Assembly: GCA_029706075.1 (NCBI GenBank)
Contig: JAINUG010000020.1
Span: 2,929,625 to 2,993,624, forward strand
From: Aldrovandia affinis
Taxonomy: Eukaryota > Chordata > Actinopteri > Notacanthiformes > Halosauridae
Direction: 5' to 3'
Length of the DNA: 64,000 bases
Shown here: piece after piece, positions 1-12,700 of the stretch
Layout of the letters: each line of letters begins with the position of its first letter
Numbering within the stretch: the stretch's first letter is position 1
Position numbers and translations under genes: made by a program
The notes under the pieces: model-generated
Database searches by the model: none
The model's input: only the letters and a program-made list of their open reading frames with translations
Told to the model about the DNA's origin: nothing

Positions 1-336
1 GGCACAGTTTTCAGAAACGACAATGAGCAAAGGTAAATGGCACAAGCTTCGACACAAAAAAGCCCAACAAAGCACTTATGCAGTCTTTCCAAATAAACCT
101 TGATGAACCAAATCCAGATGTCACTTGTTGATATTTGTTTATGATATGTACAGTTAACTAGCTGTTCATGCTTGCTAGCTAACTTGCTATAGTTGTTAAC
201 GATATTTAGTATGTAGTTCTATCAGCCCACTAGTTTGCTAGCTATGATAGAGCAAGTTAAGTTGATGACACAGCCTCTGTCTTAGGGAAGGGCAAGAGGG
301 ATGTGTGGGAGCATGTCCAAGGCATTGGCTGGTTAC
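1..336. other. Partial intron 12 of sort1
   Basis: No coding exon is seen to the left of exon 12 within the window. AT-rich intronic DNA with no recognisable repeat. Confidence 0.6.
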
Positions 337-439
337 CGTGGGCCAGGATGAGCCCCACAGCATTGGGCTCAGTCAGGGGCAGCATGGGGACATTCAGCTT
401 CATGGAGGTACTGTAGGAGGCATGGATATGGAGGCTGCA
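337..439 (-). CDS. sort1: sort1 exon 12 (last exon inside the window)
   Basis: 103 bp, phase 0 to 1, reading [18 protein letters not shown] then [16 protein letters not shown]. Human has [18 protein letters not shown] and LSEPNAVGIVIAHG. Acceptor CTACAG, donor GTAACC. The next exon should begin by completing a codon from one G and lies left of position 1. Confidence 0.95.
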
Positions 440-2570
440 CTGTAGAGAGGAGCAGACAGACATTACTGGCCAATTCATGTCACACAGACACGCATGGCGG
501 GCAGATGTGTGGCAGTCTCTTTCCACAGAGAAACACAGAAGTAGGCAGACCTACAATGGTCAGATCCTATGAGGATACACAGACACGCGCACACAGAAAT
601 GTGGTCAGCCTCACAACGGCACACAGACACGTCTACATACAGACATACACAGCAGACAGAAAACACCGCAAGGCCAATACAAATGTATCAGAGTATGCTG
701 CCAATTCAAAAGTACCATACATCAATAATACATAAATTCTATGCAGTCACACTGCAACTTTTCTACCCTCAAGTCCCTTAGATATTGAAAATGGGTCAGT
801 GAAAATATTCACCCAATAATAAGAGAGCTATGTGAAATTAAAAAACAAAAACAAAACGCATCTTCAGTATATTGCACAAAGCGTGCACTTAGTGAGCAAA
901 CCCAGCTGTAGCTTAGCACATCAGCAGCCTCTCACCAGCTCTGGGTGTTTGGTTGTGGAGTCACACTTCCTGTTCCTCGGCTTCTGCAGTGGCCTCCACT
1001 CCCCACCCTGGTCAAAGGTCACAACAGTCTCTACCGAGCCGTCTGCAGACACAGGACACAGGTGGTCACGCGCAAAGCCACCAAACACACAGGGAAGCTC
1101 ACAGAAATCGGAGGGAGTCGTTTCCAGGGAATCCCTGCATCCGAGGGTTTCTCTGTCGTGCTCAGTTTCTACCCGTGCTCCTATATACAGTAGCCTCCAA
1201 TATTATTCACACCCTTGATAAACTGCAACAAAAAGACAATTGAACAGAGTGTACCCAAACACTAGTGCCAAAAAGAGAAAGCTCATGTTGAGATGAACAT
1301 TGTGACTTCTGTTATATATGGAGATTCATCTGTTTTGTTTTTGGGTTGTTTTATGTCTTTTGGCCCTGGTAGCCATGTTAGGATTAAGGGAAAGAGAAAT
1401 TAAAATGAAGCCAGGACATTTTGTTTACATACCTGGCCAAGCTAAACTAGGAACCTCAATTTGGGTCCAAATTTGGAATTCCAGCAAAATCCAAACCGCA
1501 CATCCCAATCTACAGAGGAATGGTTGAGAGGAATACAAAACCAAAATGTTCTGGACCAGCAATAATAATCTCCAGACCTCAGTTCAATGGAACATCTGTG
1601 GTTTGAACTGAAGACAGCAGCTCACAAGCAAAAAACAAGAAATCTGAAGGATCTGGCAAGGAGGAGTAAAAAAAACGTAAAAAAACAGGACCTGTCTTTG
1701 TAGTGTCAAAGTTGCACAATGTTGCAGAAGGGTGTACACATTTTTGATACTACAGGTGTGAATAAATTAGATTACTGTGTTTAAAAAAAAAAAAATTTGT
1801 ATATGATTTGCTGCTGCTCCGTGCAAAATTTAAATTCTGTACATTTCCATTTATTTGCACGAAAAAGCAGGTCCACTTGTACTTCTTCTGCTCAGTTCAC
1901 ATCGCTGTTACAGTTTATCGATGGTATGAATACATTTGGAGGCCACTATAAACTGCATATTTTTCTGTTTTACTCTCTGGAGTGATGGATTCAATTTGGC
2001 CTTCTTTTTCTAGCAGCAGGTCAGCCACGCCAGGGGTCCCAGCACTTGGCACACTCAGTGACACCCTGCATTACTCAGCTGCTAGATTACAACAGCAATG
2101 GCGAGCCCTGATGGGTCTGAGCCTGCTTGTTTGTCTGTGTGCCGGGGATGATAAAGAGATGCAGAGTTTAAATCAGGATAATGTTACACAGCAGTTGGAG
2201 TCGTTTCAGCCTCGAAATGGAACAAACTGGCCGAAGGGCAGGATACAGACGGCTACAGTTACCCGCACAGTGAAACAAACACCCAAACTACTGATTACCC
2301 CTTTCAGGGCTGTGTGTGCGTCTGTATGTTTCTCTCTCACCCTCAGCCAGAATGCTAGTCATGTAGACTCCTCGAAGGGAGGTGACGTTGGTGAAGTCAG
2401 TTTCACCCCCTGTTGTGGTGTAGAGGTGGCGCTCCAGAGACTTTGAGTAAACAGTGCCGCGGTCGTCAGACACGAAGATGGTTCCGAACCCTGTGTCTGT
2501 GGGTGGAGACATATTGTTATAGACACAAGATCTTTCATGAAAAATAAGGAATTTCAGTAACAATATGACA

Positions 2571-2606
<36 letters not shown>

Positions 2607-5600
2607 ATATATATATATATACACACTCGGTGGCCACTTTATTAGGTACACCTGTACACCTGCTCATTAATGCAATGATCTAATCAGCCAATCATGTGCA
2701 GACATGGTTTAGAGGTTCAGTTGTTTTTTAGACCAAAAATCTGAATGGGGAGGAAATGTGACTTTGACTGTGGAATGATTGTTGGGGCCAGAAGGGGTGG
2801 TGTGAGTATCTCAGAAACTGCTGATCTCATGGGACAACAGTCTCTAGAGTTTACAGAGAATGGTGCAAAAAACACAAAACATCCAGTGAGCAATAGTTCT
2901 GTGGGTGAAAACGTCTTGTTAATGAGAGAGGTCAGAGGAGAATGGCCAGACTGGTTCAAGCTGACAGGAAGGTGACAGGAACTCAAATAACCACGCGTTA
3001 CAATAGTGGTATGCAGAAGAGCATCTCTGAATGCACAACACGTCGAACCTTGAAGTGGATGGACTACAGCAGCAGAACACCACACTGGGTTCCACTCCTG
3101 TCAGCTAAGAACAAGAAAGTGAGGCTACAGCGGGCACAGGCTCACCAAAACTGGACACTTGAAGATTGGAAAATTGTGGCCTGGTCTGACGAATCTCGAT
3201 TTTTGCTGCGACATGCAGATGGTAGGGTGAGAATTTGGCGTAAACATTAATCAATGCATCCATCCTGCACGGTTCAGGCTGGTGGTGTAATGGTGTGGGG
3301 GATGTTTTCTTGGCACACATTAGGCCCCTTAATACCAATTGAGCATTGTTTAAATGCCACAGCCTACCTGAGTCTTGTTGCTGACCATGTGCATCCCTTT
3401 ATGGCCACAGTCTACCCATCTTCTAATAGCTACTTCCAGCAGGATAATGTGCCATGTCACAAAGCACACGTCATTTCAAGCTGGTTCCATGGACATGACA
3501 ATGAGTTCAGTGTACTCCAATGGCCTCCACAGTCACCAGATCTCAGTCCAATAGAGCACCTTTGGGATGTGGTGGAATGGGAGATTCGCAACATGAATGT
3601 GCAGCTGACAAATTTGCAGCAACTACGTGATGCTATCGTGTCAACATGGACCAGAATCTCTGAGGAATGTTTGCAGCACCTTGTTGAATCCATGCCACAA
3701 ATAATTCAGGCTGTTCTGGGGGCAAAGGGGGGTCCTACCCAGTACTAGAAAGGTATACCTAATAAAGTGGCCACTCAGTGTGTGTGTATATATATATATA
3801 TGTATATATATATATAAAAAACACATGAAACACTAATTTTCATTATTTCAGAAAATGTATTGAAAATGTCATTTAAAGCATAATAGATGCTTAATGTATT
3901 TGTTAAAAGTGTTCAACCCTCCCACTTATTCTCATATCTATTACGATTATGGGAAATAAATTGCCTGATTCAATTGCCTGGCCGGTAATCATGAGGGACA
4001 TTGTTTGAAAGGGCAGGGCGTAGAAGAACAGGAAGTATAATGCTGAGCAAACTGACCGCCTAGCTCATCCACATGCATGAAGACCATGTCGTCATTGGCA
4101 GCTAGGATGGAGTAGAACTGCTCATGTCCCACAGGGGGCAGCTGGGCCATGTTCCATGTGTCCCCCTGGTCCACTGAGACGTGGATTATACGAAGGGTAC
4201 CCTGAGAGATTCACACACCTGTTACATGAGCGCATGTGCGCTTTGTCCAAATACACAGATCACAGAACGAGAGCCCTAGAAGATCCACATACCACATTCT
4301 CCCACACAACGCATTCTTCAACACTGCGCATACGCACAAGCACGCACACCTCCATTGTCCACCAAAATATGGATCGTACCTAGTATTAAATATCGTCCTT
4401 TAATAAACTCAATACTACACTCAGACGCAACAAAAAGACCCCAAAGACACGAGGCGAAGTTAATTCCGCACACAAATTAAATTCACGTCTGTTCACGTCA
4501 AGTCCATATGGTCCCATCTATACCAGCATCCCATGCACATGTGACCACAACACACACAGATACACAAGTGGACACAGGCACCCTTACTGTCCCAGTCATG
4601 ACGGAGGCGAAGACGAATCGCCCGCCTAGTCCAAAGGAGTAGATCTTGCTGCCGACGGTCTTGAAGGTCCGACCATAATCGGAGGTCTTCTTCAGCTCCA
4701 GCATCCCCCTGTCACCTGACACACGCCACGGGAACAGGAGAGTGGGGGGAGGGGTTACTGATGCTCAGACACCTTGGGCTGGCGAGTGTGTCCTTTAAAA
4801 GAGAGTCACTCACTGCAGGATCCGTTGGGGCTTGTGGTGAAGAAGATGGTGTTGTCTGTCCCCCTGGAGTCAGACAGACATACATGAGATGCAAAGCCTT
4901 TTCACCCACAGTCAAACCAGTAAGTTTTCCCGCCGTCATATTTTAATTCAGTATCACTTAATATAATTATTTATTATTTATTTGCTTCAGACTTATTTGT
5001 TACATAGATTGCATTTCTCAGGGTGACTTTGATGGCTAACATTTAGCATCCTATCCATTCTTACAGCTGGATGTAGCAATTCAGGCTAAGCACCGTGCTC
5101 AAGGGTACATGGCCAGTGCCCCATCGGAGATTTTAACTCCTTTGGCTTACATCTCCTGATGTGAATAAATTTCCTGAATCACTTTGCTACAATGCGTCTC
5201 TAATATAACGTTTATTTACAATGTATTTAAGCCTACAGCTTTTTGGAGTTTCAGGTTCGGCTACCCATAAATGAAACAAATATTACACCAACACTCAGGG
5301 GAGCCCTGCTAAGTAATGCAAGTACCAAGAGATCTTGTATTCCTTGCATGCGAGTACAAATCTTATATGCAATACTGGATATGTGACAAGCACTTGCATA
5401 GCAGTTAGAGACATTGCAGGCCACTAACATAGAATTATATAAGCCACTAGTGAGCTATGTCACAAGGGAGCTCTGTCACTGCGATTTCTGTGCATCTGCA
5501 GGCATGACGTTAACCAAGTCAATGCGCTCAGAGACGTTTAGTCAGAAGCTCTGCGGCCCTCCGTTCTGATGAGTTATACTTTTCGGTCCGCTATTTTGGG

Positions 5601-8600
5601 GTGGGACACCGCAGTGGCCCTTTATTCGAAGAAGATCTCCAGCGGTTCTGTCAGTTGGCGTGTGGATGTCAACAATGGTACCGGAAAGTGGCATAAAACT
5701 GGGCAACCGAATCTATTTGGTTTGCGGGTTGGGCACCATTACTAGACTGGTTAGTTCTGGTAACGGTCACATAGCGGAACTGCCGCAGTACACACCCTCT
5801 GCTTCTAGAGATCTCATAAAATATTATTAATAATAATAATAATAAGTGTAATGCGATACATCCCCTGGAACAGTGTCTTTGAGGAGACGCCACTGAACTC
5901 AGATTCTTTTGATCTGCCCATCTCTCTAATCTTTTATTCGGCCTCACAAAGATGCAAGCGTCATCAGAGTACAGACTTTTCGTCTGGCAAAGAGAGATTA
6001 GAGCCACATCCAAAACATTTCTGTCTGAGTAGAACGCACCCAGGGAAACTGCCTTGTTGGGCTTCTTGGGGCCGTCAACTTGGTACGGGCTTGTCATATC
6101 CCACCAAACACTTTTTCTGGGTTTATGTTTTCAAATTCTTAATCAGTCGTTCCCGACAACTAGTTAGAACTAAGGTTGTCTGTAGGTGTACTCAGGAGTT
6201 GAGTACTCAGGTGACCTTAAGATACAGCGATTATTTCTTTTTACATAAATCTATTAAAACATAAAACATATTTGTTTACTTTAAGCAGAGAGTCCAGGCA
6301 GATCATATCATTCAACTTATGAGAAAACGGTCACTTCCAACAGCCCTTTCATGGACATTTCTTTGCACCCGGTTTGTCCGAATGCTATTCAGACATGCGC
6401 GAGGAGTTTCAGGGGCGCCCAGGCGTAACTATAGTACGCCAAACACACACTTTGAAAGAGGAACAAAAGAAAGAACTGAACAACAGTGTTAAAAGTGCTA
6501 CATATGACCTGACTGTGTAGGCCTAACCCCAAATAGTCTTCCCCACTTGGGTGATTCCGAAAGCGTTAGCTTTTATCACCACATCCTACTAGAAGTCCAG
6601 GATGTGAGAATAAATACTCGCAGTGGATGGGCTTAACTCATTACACACCCTTGGAAATAGAGGCAAAGCAAACAAGCATGCTGAGGACCAGCAGTGTGGA
6701 GTCTGGTACTGCGCTCTCTCTTTGTCAACAACACTGGCTCCCTAGTTTTCCTTTCATAGCAGATTTTAAATGATAATTTTCACTGGGATGAAAATGTACC
6801 CAGAGATGTTTCTAAGTGAAAGCGACCAGAAATATATATTCAAGTGCTGAGATCTTAATGCATATGGTCTCAGAAAGAAGTTTCCTAAAAAATGTGAAGG
6901 TTATGAAAACTAATACTTTTTGGATGACCACTAGGGGGCGACTGCCCAGTGAGCACATGCCCTAGAGCAGCGGTCCCCAACCACCGGTCCGTGAGGCATT
7001 TGGTACCAGGCCGCACAGAAATAATAAAAACGTTTTAATTTTAATTTTATTTCCATTTTAGTGACTATCGCAGTCTGCAGGGTGTTTTATTTTGACCACT
7101 TCCGTCTGTGCCTCTTTTCCGCACTTGTCTCTTTTTTTTTTTTTTTTTTTTCATGCACCCCCAAATGGTCTTGCATGAAACTGGTCCGTGGTGCAAAAAA
7201 GGTTGGGGACCGCTGCCCTAGAGCATTCACCTGCACACCATTCCAAATGGGCAGATGAGTGTTGATAAAAGAGTGATCTGAGGTTGTCTCAGCCAGGTCA
7301 CAGTTCTGAGACAACCTAAGATCCAGAGGAGATCAAAGCAATCAAAAGCTCTGCTGTCTGTGTCTACAGACGGACTTACCATTTGACCAAGCACACCATG
7401 TTGTGGATTTTTTTCCAGTTTTCTCCAAAGTCCTCCGACACCCACAGGTCATACTGAAACACAGAGAGGAACGGAAGCCATTTCTAAGTCAGGTATCGAC
7501 AGAATATCTCCAGCGTGCCAACTGCTGTTCAGCCAAAAATGTTAAAACACAAAATCATTCTCTTGGATCCATCATTGTGCAGTGAAGCAGATCAAAGACC
7601 ATCAACTTTTGAGGGGGGGGGAGGCATCTCGTTTATGGAAATGTTTCAAAGGCTGTGAGGAGCAGCGCATGCTGAGCTGTGATTTGTAGGCCTGCCTCCG
7701 TCCTGGAGAGCGGGGTGGGGGCTGTTAGCGGGGCTAGAATGGGGTCGTGCAGCGCACAGCCTCACCGTAATGCTGACGACCAGGAGCACGTCGGCACTGC
7801 GGGGGTCGTAGCTGATCTGCATCAGGGGGTGAAAGGGCAGGTCCGAGTGGCTGAAGCTGTTCCCGAAATCCACTGAACGGAATATCCTGGATCCCTTGTT
7901 CCCAGAGACATCACCTGTGAGGATAACCTGGAGGTGGATAGAGGGGGGTAAAATTCATAATAAAATATATGAAAGCCTGTACAGGGCTCCATTGTAACAA
8001 ACAACTTTCTGCAAAATAGACATGCCATAACACAGTGAGCCTGTGGTCCCGGTTCTGGTTGCATTAAAAAAAGCATGATTATGTTGGGTCAAGAGATGCA
8101 TCTAAAAAGAACATATTGTCCTTGATCCCTTCCACAGGCATCCAAACTGTTCAACTAAATACTGATTTGGCTAGAGTGCATGCAACTATATTGACTCCAT
8201 ATTTCTGTACATTTTTAATCCTTATGTTACTTTGCTACATTTTTATGTGGGATTGCTCACAAAAAATGCATTTGCTTATCAAGTGTGTCCTGAGCTCTGA
8301 ATATTTGAGGAAATCCTGCTCTACACCACAAGACCAATATAACATGGCCTCCTTGTTATGGGTGCCTGCTTTAGCTTTAGCAAGCGGGCAAAGTACATAC
8401 AGTGTATAGCCATGGGGGTTACACTGTTACTTAGAAGGAACTGGTGTTAGTTACAGTCTACCCATTCAATATAATTTTCTGTAATACCCTGGGCCTTGAT
8501 ACACTGAGAGGTGCAAAAAGAGAAGTACAGTGCGGGAGCGGCTGAGAAAATGAAAATAAATAATAATAATAATTATAGAGTCCTCCACCAACCTTCCCAG

Positions 8601-9650
8601 AATTATCTGGACCGATCGCAATGCCGTATTCGGTGCGGATGAATGTGTTGTTGATGAGGTTTGTGACATCCTGGAAGGACTTCCCATAATTCTCACTGAC
8701 AGAGGGGGTGGAGGGAGAGAGAGGAAGGGGCATGGACATCAATAACACTGATTCAAACTGAAAAACAATCGAATCAATTGTGCTCCCATAATGCACTACC
8801 AGCAGCGCACCTCAAGTTAATTTTGGTCCATGAGCCATTTCAACAAAAATAAAAAAATTGAATTGATGATTTTTGCAGAGTGAATTCCTAAACCACTTTC
8901 TCACATTCAGGACACTTACCTTCTGTACAGTTTGGACTGGCCAAACCTCAGCATAAAAAAAGGCACCTGGAACGTGGTCAAGGCCAGCACAACCTGTTGG
9001 AGAGAAAAAGTGGATTAAAACAGGTAGAGTTCTCCAAAACGTGACCGAGTTGATAAGGCTGCAGCAGAAATCCTGCCGGTCTCCGGACTGGATCTTATTT
9101 TCCCGTCTCTGTCCCTGACCCGGGAGAGAGAAACAGTGGGAGAGCAGGTTAAATAAAACAAACACAAAACACAGTCTTCAACCTACTCGCCGTGAAGCTT
9201 TAGGGCAAAAACACCAAACTAAAATAACGAACTAAATGAATAAATCAAATTAAAGCCAACCTCCTCCGAGGTGAGAATCCCCTTCCGGGGAAACGCACAA
9301 CAATCAGCGGCTTTCTACACCGCTTCCACACATCCACATACAACAGAACACGCCTTCTTTGTCCAGACTTCCTCTTTAACACACACATATTTGGTGACTT
9401 TTCTAGTGCTTCCCAAACCCATGCACACAGAGACACTCAAACATTTCAGTCTGAGTTCTCTTTCAACACACACACACACACACACACACACACCCAGAGA
9501 CCCTCGCCACTCTTCCAGTGAGAGTTCCCAGGGCCATTGCCCAGAGACACTCTCCACTGCTTTAACATAAGGTCTCTTCCAAGCACAGAGAGAGACTCCC
9601 CACCCTTCCGTGTGAGCCCTCTCTCTCTATTCACAATCACAGAGAGAGGG

Positions 9651-9707
<57 letters not shown>

Positions 9708-12700
9708 CCCTCTCTCCCACACACACAAGAAGCACTCTACTCAGTCACTTTAGACAAACGCACACAGACTCCGCTTCCTCCGAAGGGGAAATCCACTTGC
9801 GGGGAATGCAACACTACGTCACACCCTACATCAAACCAACACCACGTGATGCGCGCGCAGACATGTGAACGCCAATCACAATCACTAAACACCAAACAAT
9901 TCACATACACCACACCCACTCAGATTCTCACACACAAACACAATCAGTCAAGTGAATTCCTCACTTGACATCCACACCAATTAACACTAATTAAATAATT
10001 GTCAATAATTATTGGAACAACCTTCCGGGCAACAGCCTGCGAGACTGCCAAACCTGCTCCCGGAAAGTTCCACTGCTCCAAAGGCCTCCACAGCCATGCT
10101 GGCAAAACAAAGGCAACCCTGCCACTCCCCTGCTGCTGAGACCGATGCCGTCCACAGGGACCACCTGAGCAGATTAGAAAGTCTGAAAGGCAGATGAAAG
10201 GTCAGCAGGAGGAGGTCACTGGCCCAGCTGTCAGAGACAGACCTGGAGCAGTGTGGACTGGATGGGCAAACATAGAGCATCACTGTGGGAGCTGACCCTG
10301 CTGCACTACTTCTGCTTTATTTATGCAAGTCCTCCCATCACCACTGTTTACATTATACATAACCCTGATGGGTATCTCTGAGCATCTATGACAGCCAGCC
10401 TCATTGGTCAAACGCAACCTACTAGAACAACCTGATTGGATACACAGACACACACACACACAGACACAGACATGCACACACAGTATATGAGGATAGGATG
10501 GTGCTGTCGGTGGTAGTTGGAACAGCTGTCTTAGTGCCCGAGTCCATCTGCCTGCTGGAGGCAGAACTTGCAGAGACGCTGTGAGGGGAAGGGGGGATGA
10601 GTCAAGGACTGATCTGACAGAGAGAGTGAGAGAGATAGGGAAATAGAGAGAGGGTGTGAAGAGCAAGACAGAGCCTGTTTTGGCAGAGGGGCCCGACCAG
10701 ATGACAACCGTGCCATTTAAATGAGGATCAAAATCAAGCTGTGATGCTGGGGAAGGCTGCGCACAAGTCAGAGCTGGACACTCACGTCACACTACACCCG
10801 AGGAACACTCTGTTTTTCTCTTAATCCCTCTATCCTTGTGCTTACTCACACTCACACTCACACACCACATTATGCACAATCCTCAAACTCTAAATGTTCA
10901 GTCCAACCTCACCTCCACACTCATTAATATGCAACCTAAGAATAGGTAACTTCAATGCTAGACAGCTACAAAGTGTTTAAAACTGCCTTCTTTGCATTTC
11001 AGAAAGCAAAGCAGAAAGCTGTACTTTCACTTAATTTAAATGAATTCTTTTCACACTATAACATGATATAAACAACATTAATAATACATGTGTTTGTTTG
11101 TTTTTTTATTGTTTTTTTTTAATCCTTGACCAATTTGCACACATTCCTTGCAGGTATAAGACAATGTGTCCCTTGAGCACTCGATTATCCCACTGAAGTC
11201 CACCGTTACTGAATCTCAAAAAAAAATTACCGTCACAAAATAAAAGGTCACTTTAAAAAAAAATTACATCATACAAGCCTACTTTTGACCAAATCATTTT
11301 TTTCTACTTCTTACTTTATTTGTTTGCTTTCTAAAACCACTCTGCAGTTTCAAAAGTAAGCCACAGAAAGTGGCCCGTACTGGATGCGTCTGGTGCCAGT
11401 GATACAACATCGGCTGCGACTGCAAGTCATTGTGTGCTACTTCTCTTTCTCAACTGATGCTCATTACCCTCCCCATTGCGACTCCCAGAAACACAGCGGT
11501 GCGAAAGGGTCGCACCTCAGAGAGGCTCAGGTCTTGCTCTGCACTTAGTGAGTTTGGGGGGGTCACATACCTCAAAATGAGGAGGTTAAACACACAGCCT
11601 GGGAAACGCTGGAGCTTGTCGACAGGAAAGGGGGATACGTTTCTGTTTTGTGGGAGCACGCTTGTTTTTTTCCACGTGGGGAGAGGAGACCACAGTGCAT
11701 AAAAGGCATCTTTGAAAGGATTGGAGGCTGGTCCTGGTACAACAATGTCTGTGGGGCGCTGTCGCTGTCTCCCCCCCCGCCCCGAAGCTGAAGGGCCTCA
11801 AACAGCGAAGAGGCGTATGCGCATTTTTAAACAGGGGAAGCTGTGTGTCTCCAAGGCTGTGCAGTCCAAGCACATATCAACCAAGTGCACCTTGGCTGTT
11901 CTCTCAAAACGGATGAGCAGTTCACTAAACAAACTCTTCTTTCAGGAATTGAAGCTTGAACCTTTCAGATAAATCTAAATCACAATGCTTTTCTGTTAGA
12001 TCATGCATCGGGGAGGCATAGGAGCTCAAGGGCAGATTTGTCAATGTTTGAGCACTCTGGGTTTGAGTTTGTTAAGAAGTATTTTCCAATGACACCACGT
12101 ACAACAAAAATAAATAATGAAACAATAGATTAAAAATAAAGCAACTTTAGATTTGTATAACTGTAAATTCAACCACATACAAATGAACAATTATAATATA
12201 ATATTGTTAACACAGAGAAGGCATGGCAGACTAAAGAGACACAGCTGAGAAACTGCACTTTTAGCTGTAGATGCATGTGCTATTGTTGTTTGTGAAAATG
12301 ACACCGTACTGGTAACTGCCAAAATAAATAAAATATTAGAGTAAATGAGGGATAGAAAGTATACTGAAAGCAGGTGCTTCCACACAGGTGTTAATTCATG
12401 AGTTAATTAAGCAATTAACATCCCATCATGCTTAGGGTCATGCATACAAATGGTGGGCAGGTCCAGTTGCCCATTATTTTGACTACCATGGCTAGAAGAA
12501 GAGATCTCAGATGCCAAGAGGATGACAACCTTACATATATGTAGCTTTAACACTACCTAGGTATACAAATGGATTTGTAATGTCAGAAAGATGTGTGGTT
12601 ACATCTTTCAATTTTAAGAAAAATGTATACATTTATAAAATACTAAATTACAAAAAAGAATTAAAAAAGGAATTACTGAAACTGCTTCATGGTCTCTGCT

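Noticed and set aside
1982..2446. 154-residue plus-strand open frame
   Set aside because: Largely antisense to sort1 exon 10 (2341-2496); no own motifs.
5669..6264. Overlapping open frames in intron 6
   Set aside because: No motif, no splice-consistent exon structure and partly mutually antisense.
9446..9968. Open frames on both strands over 9.4-10 kb
   Set aside because: Created by (AC)n and (GA)n microsatellites, which lack stops in these frames.
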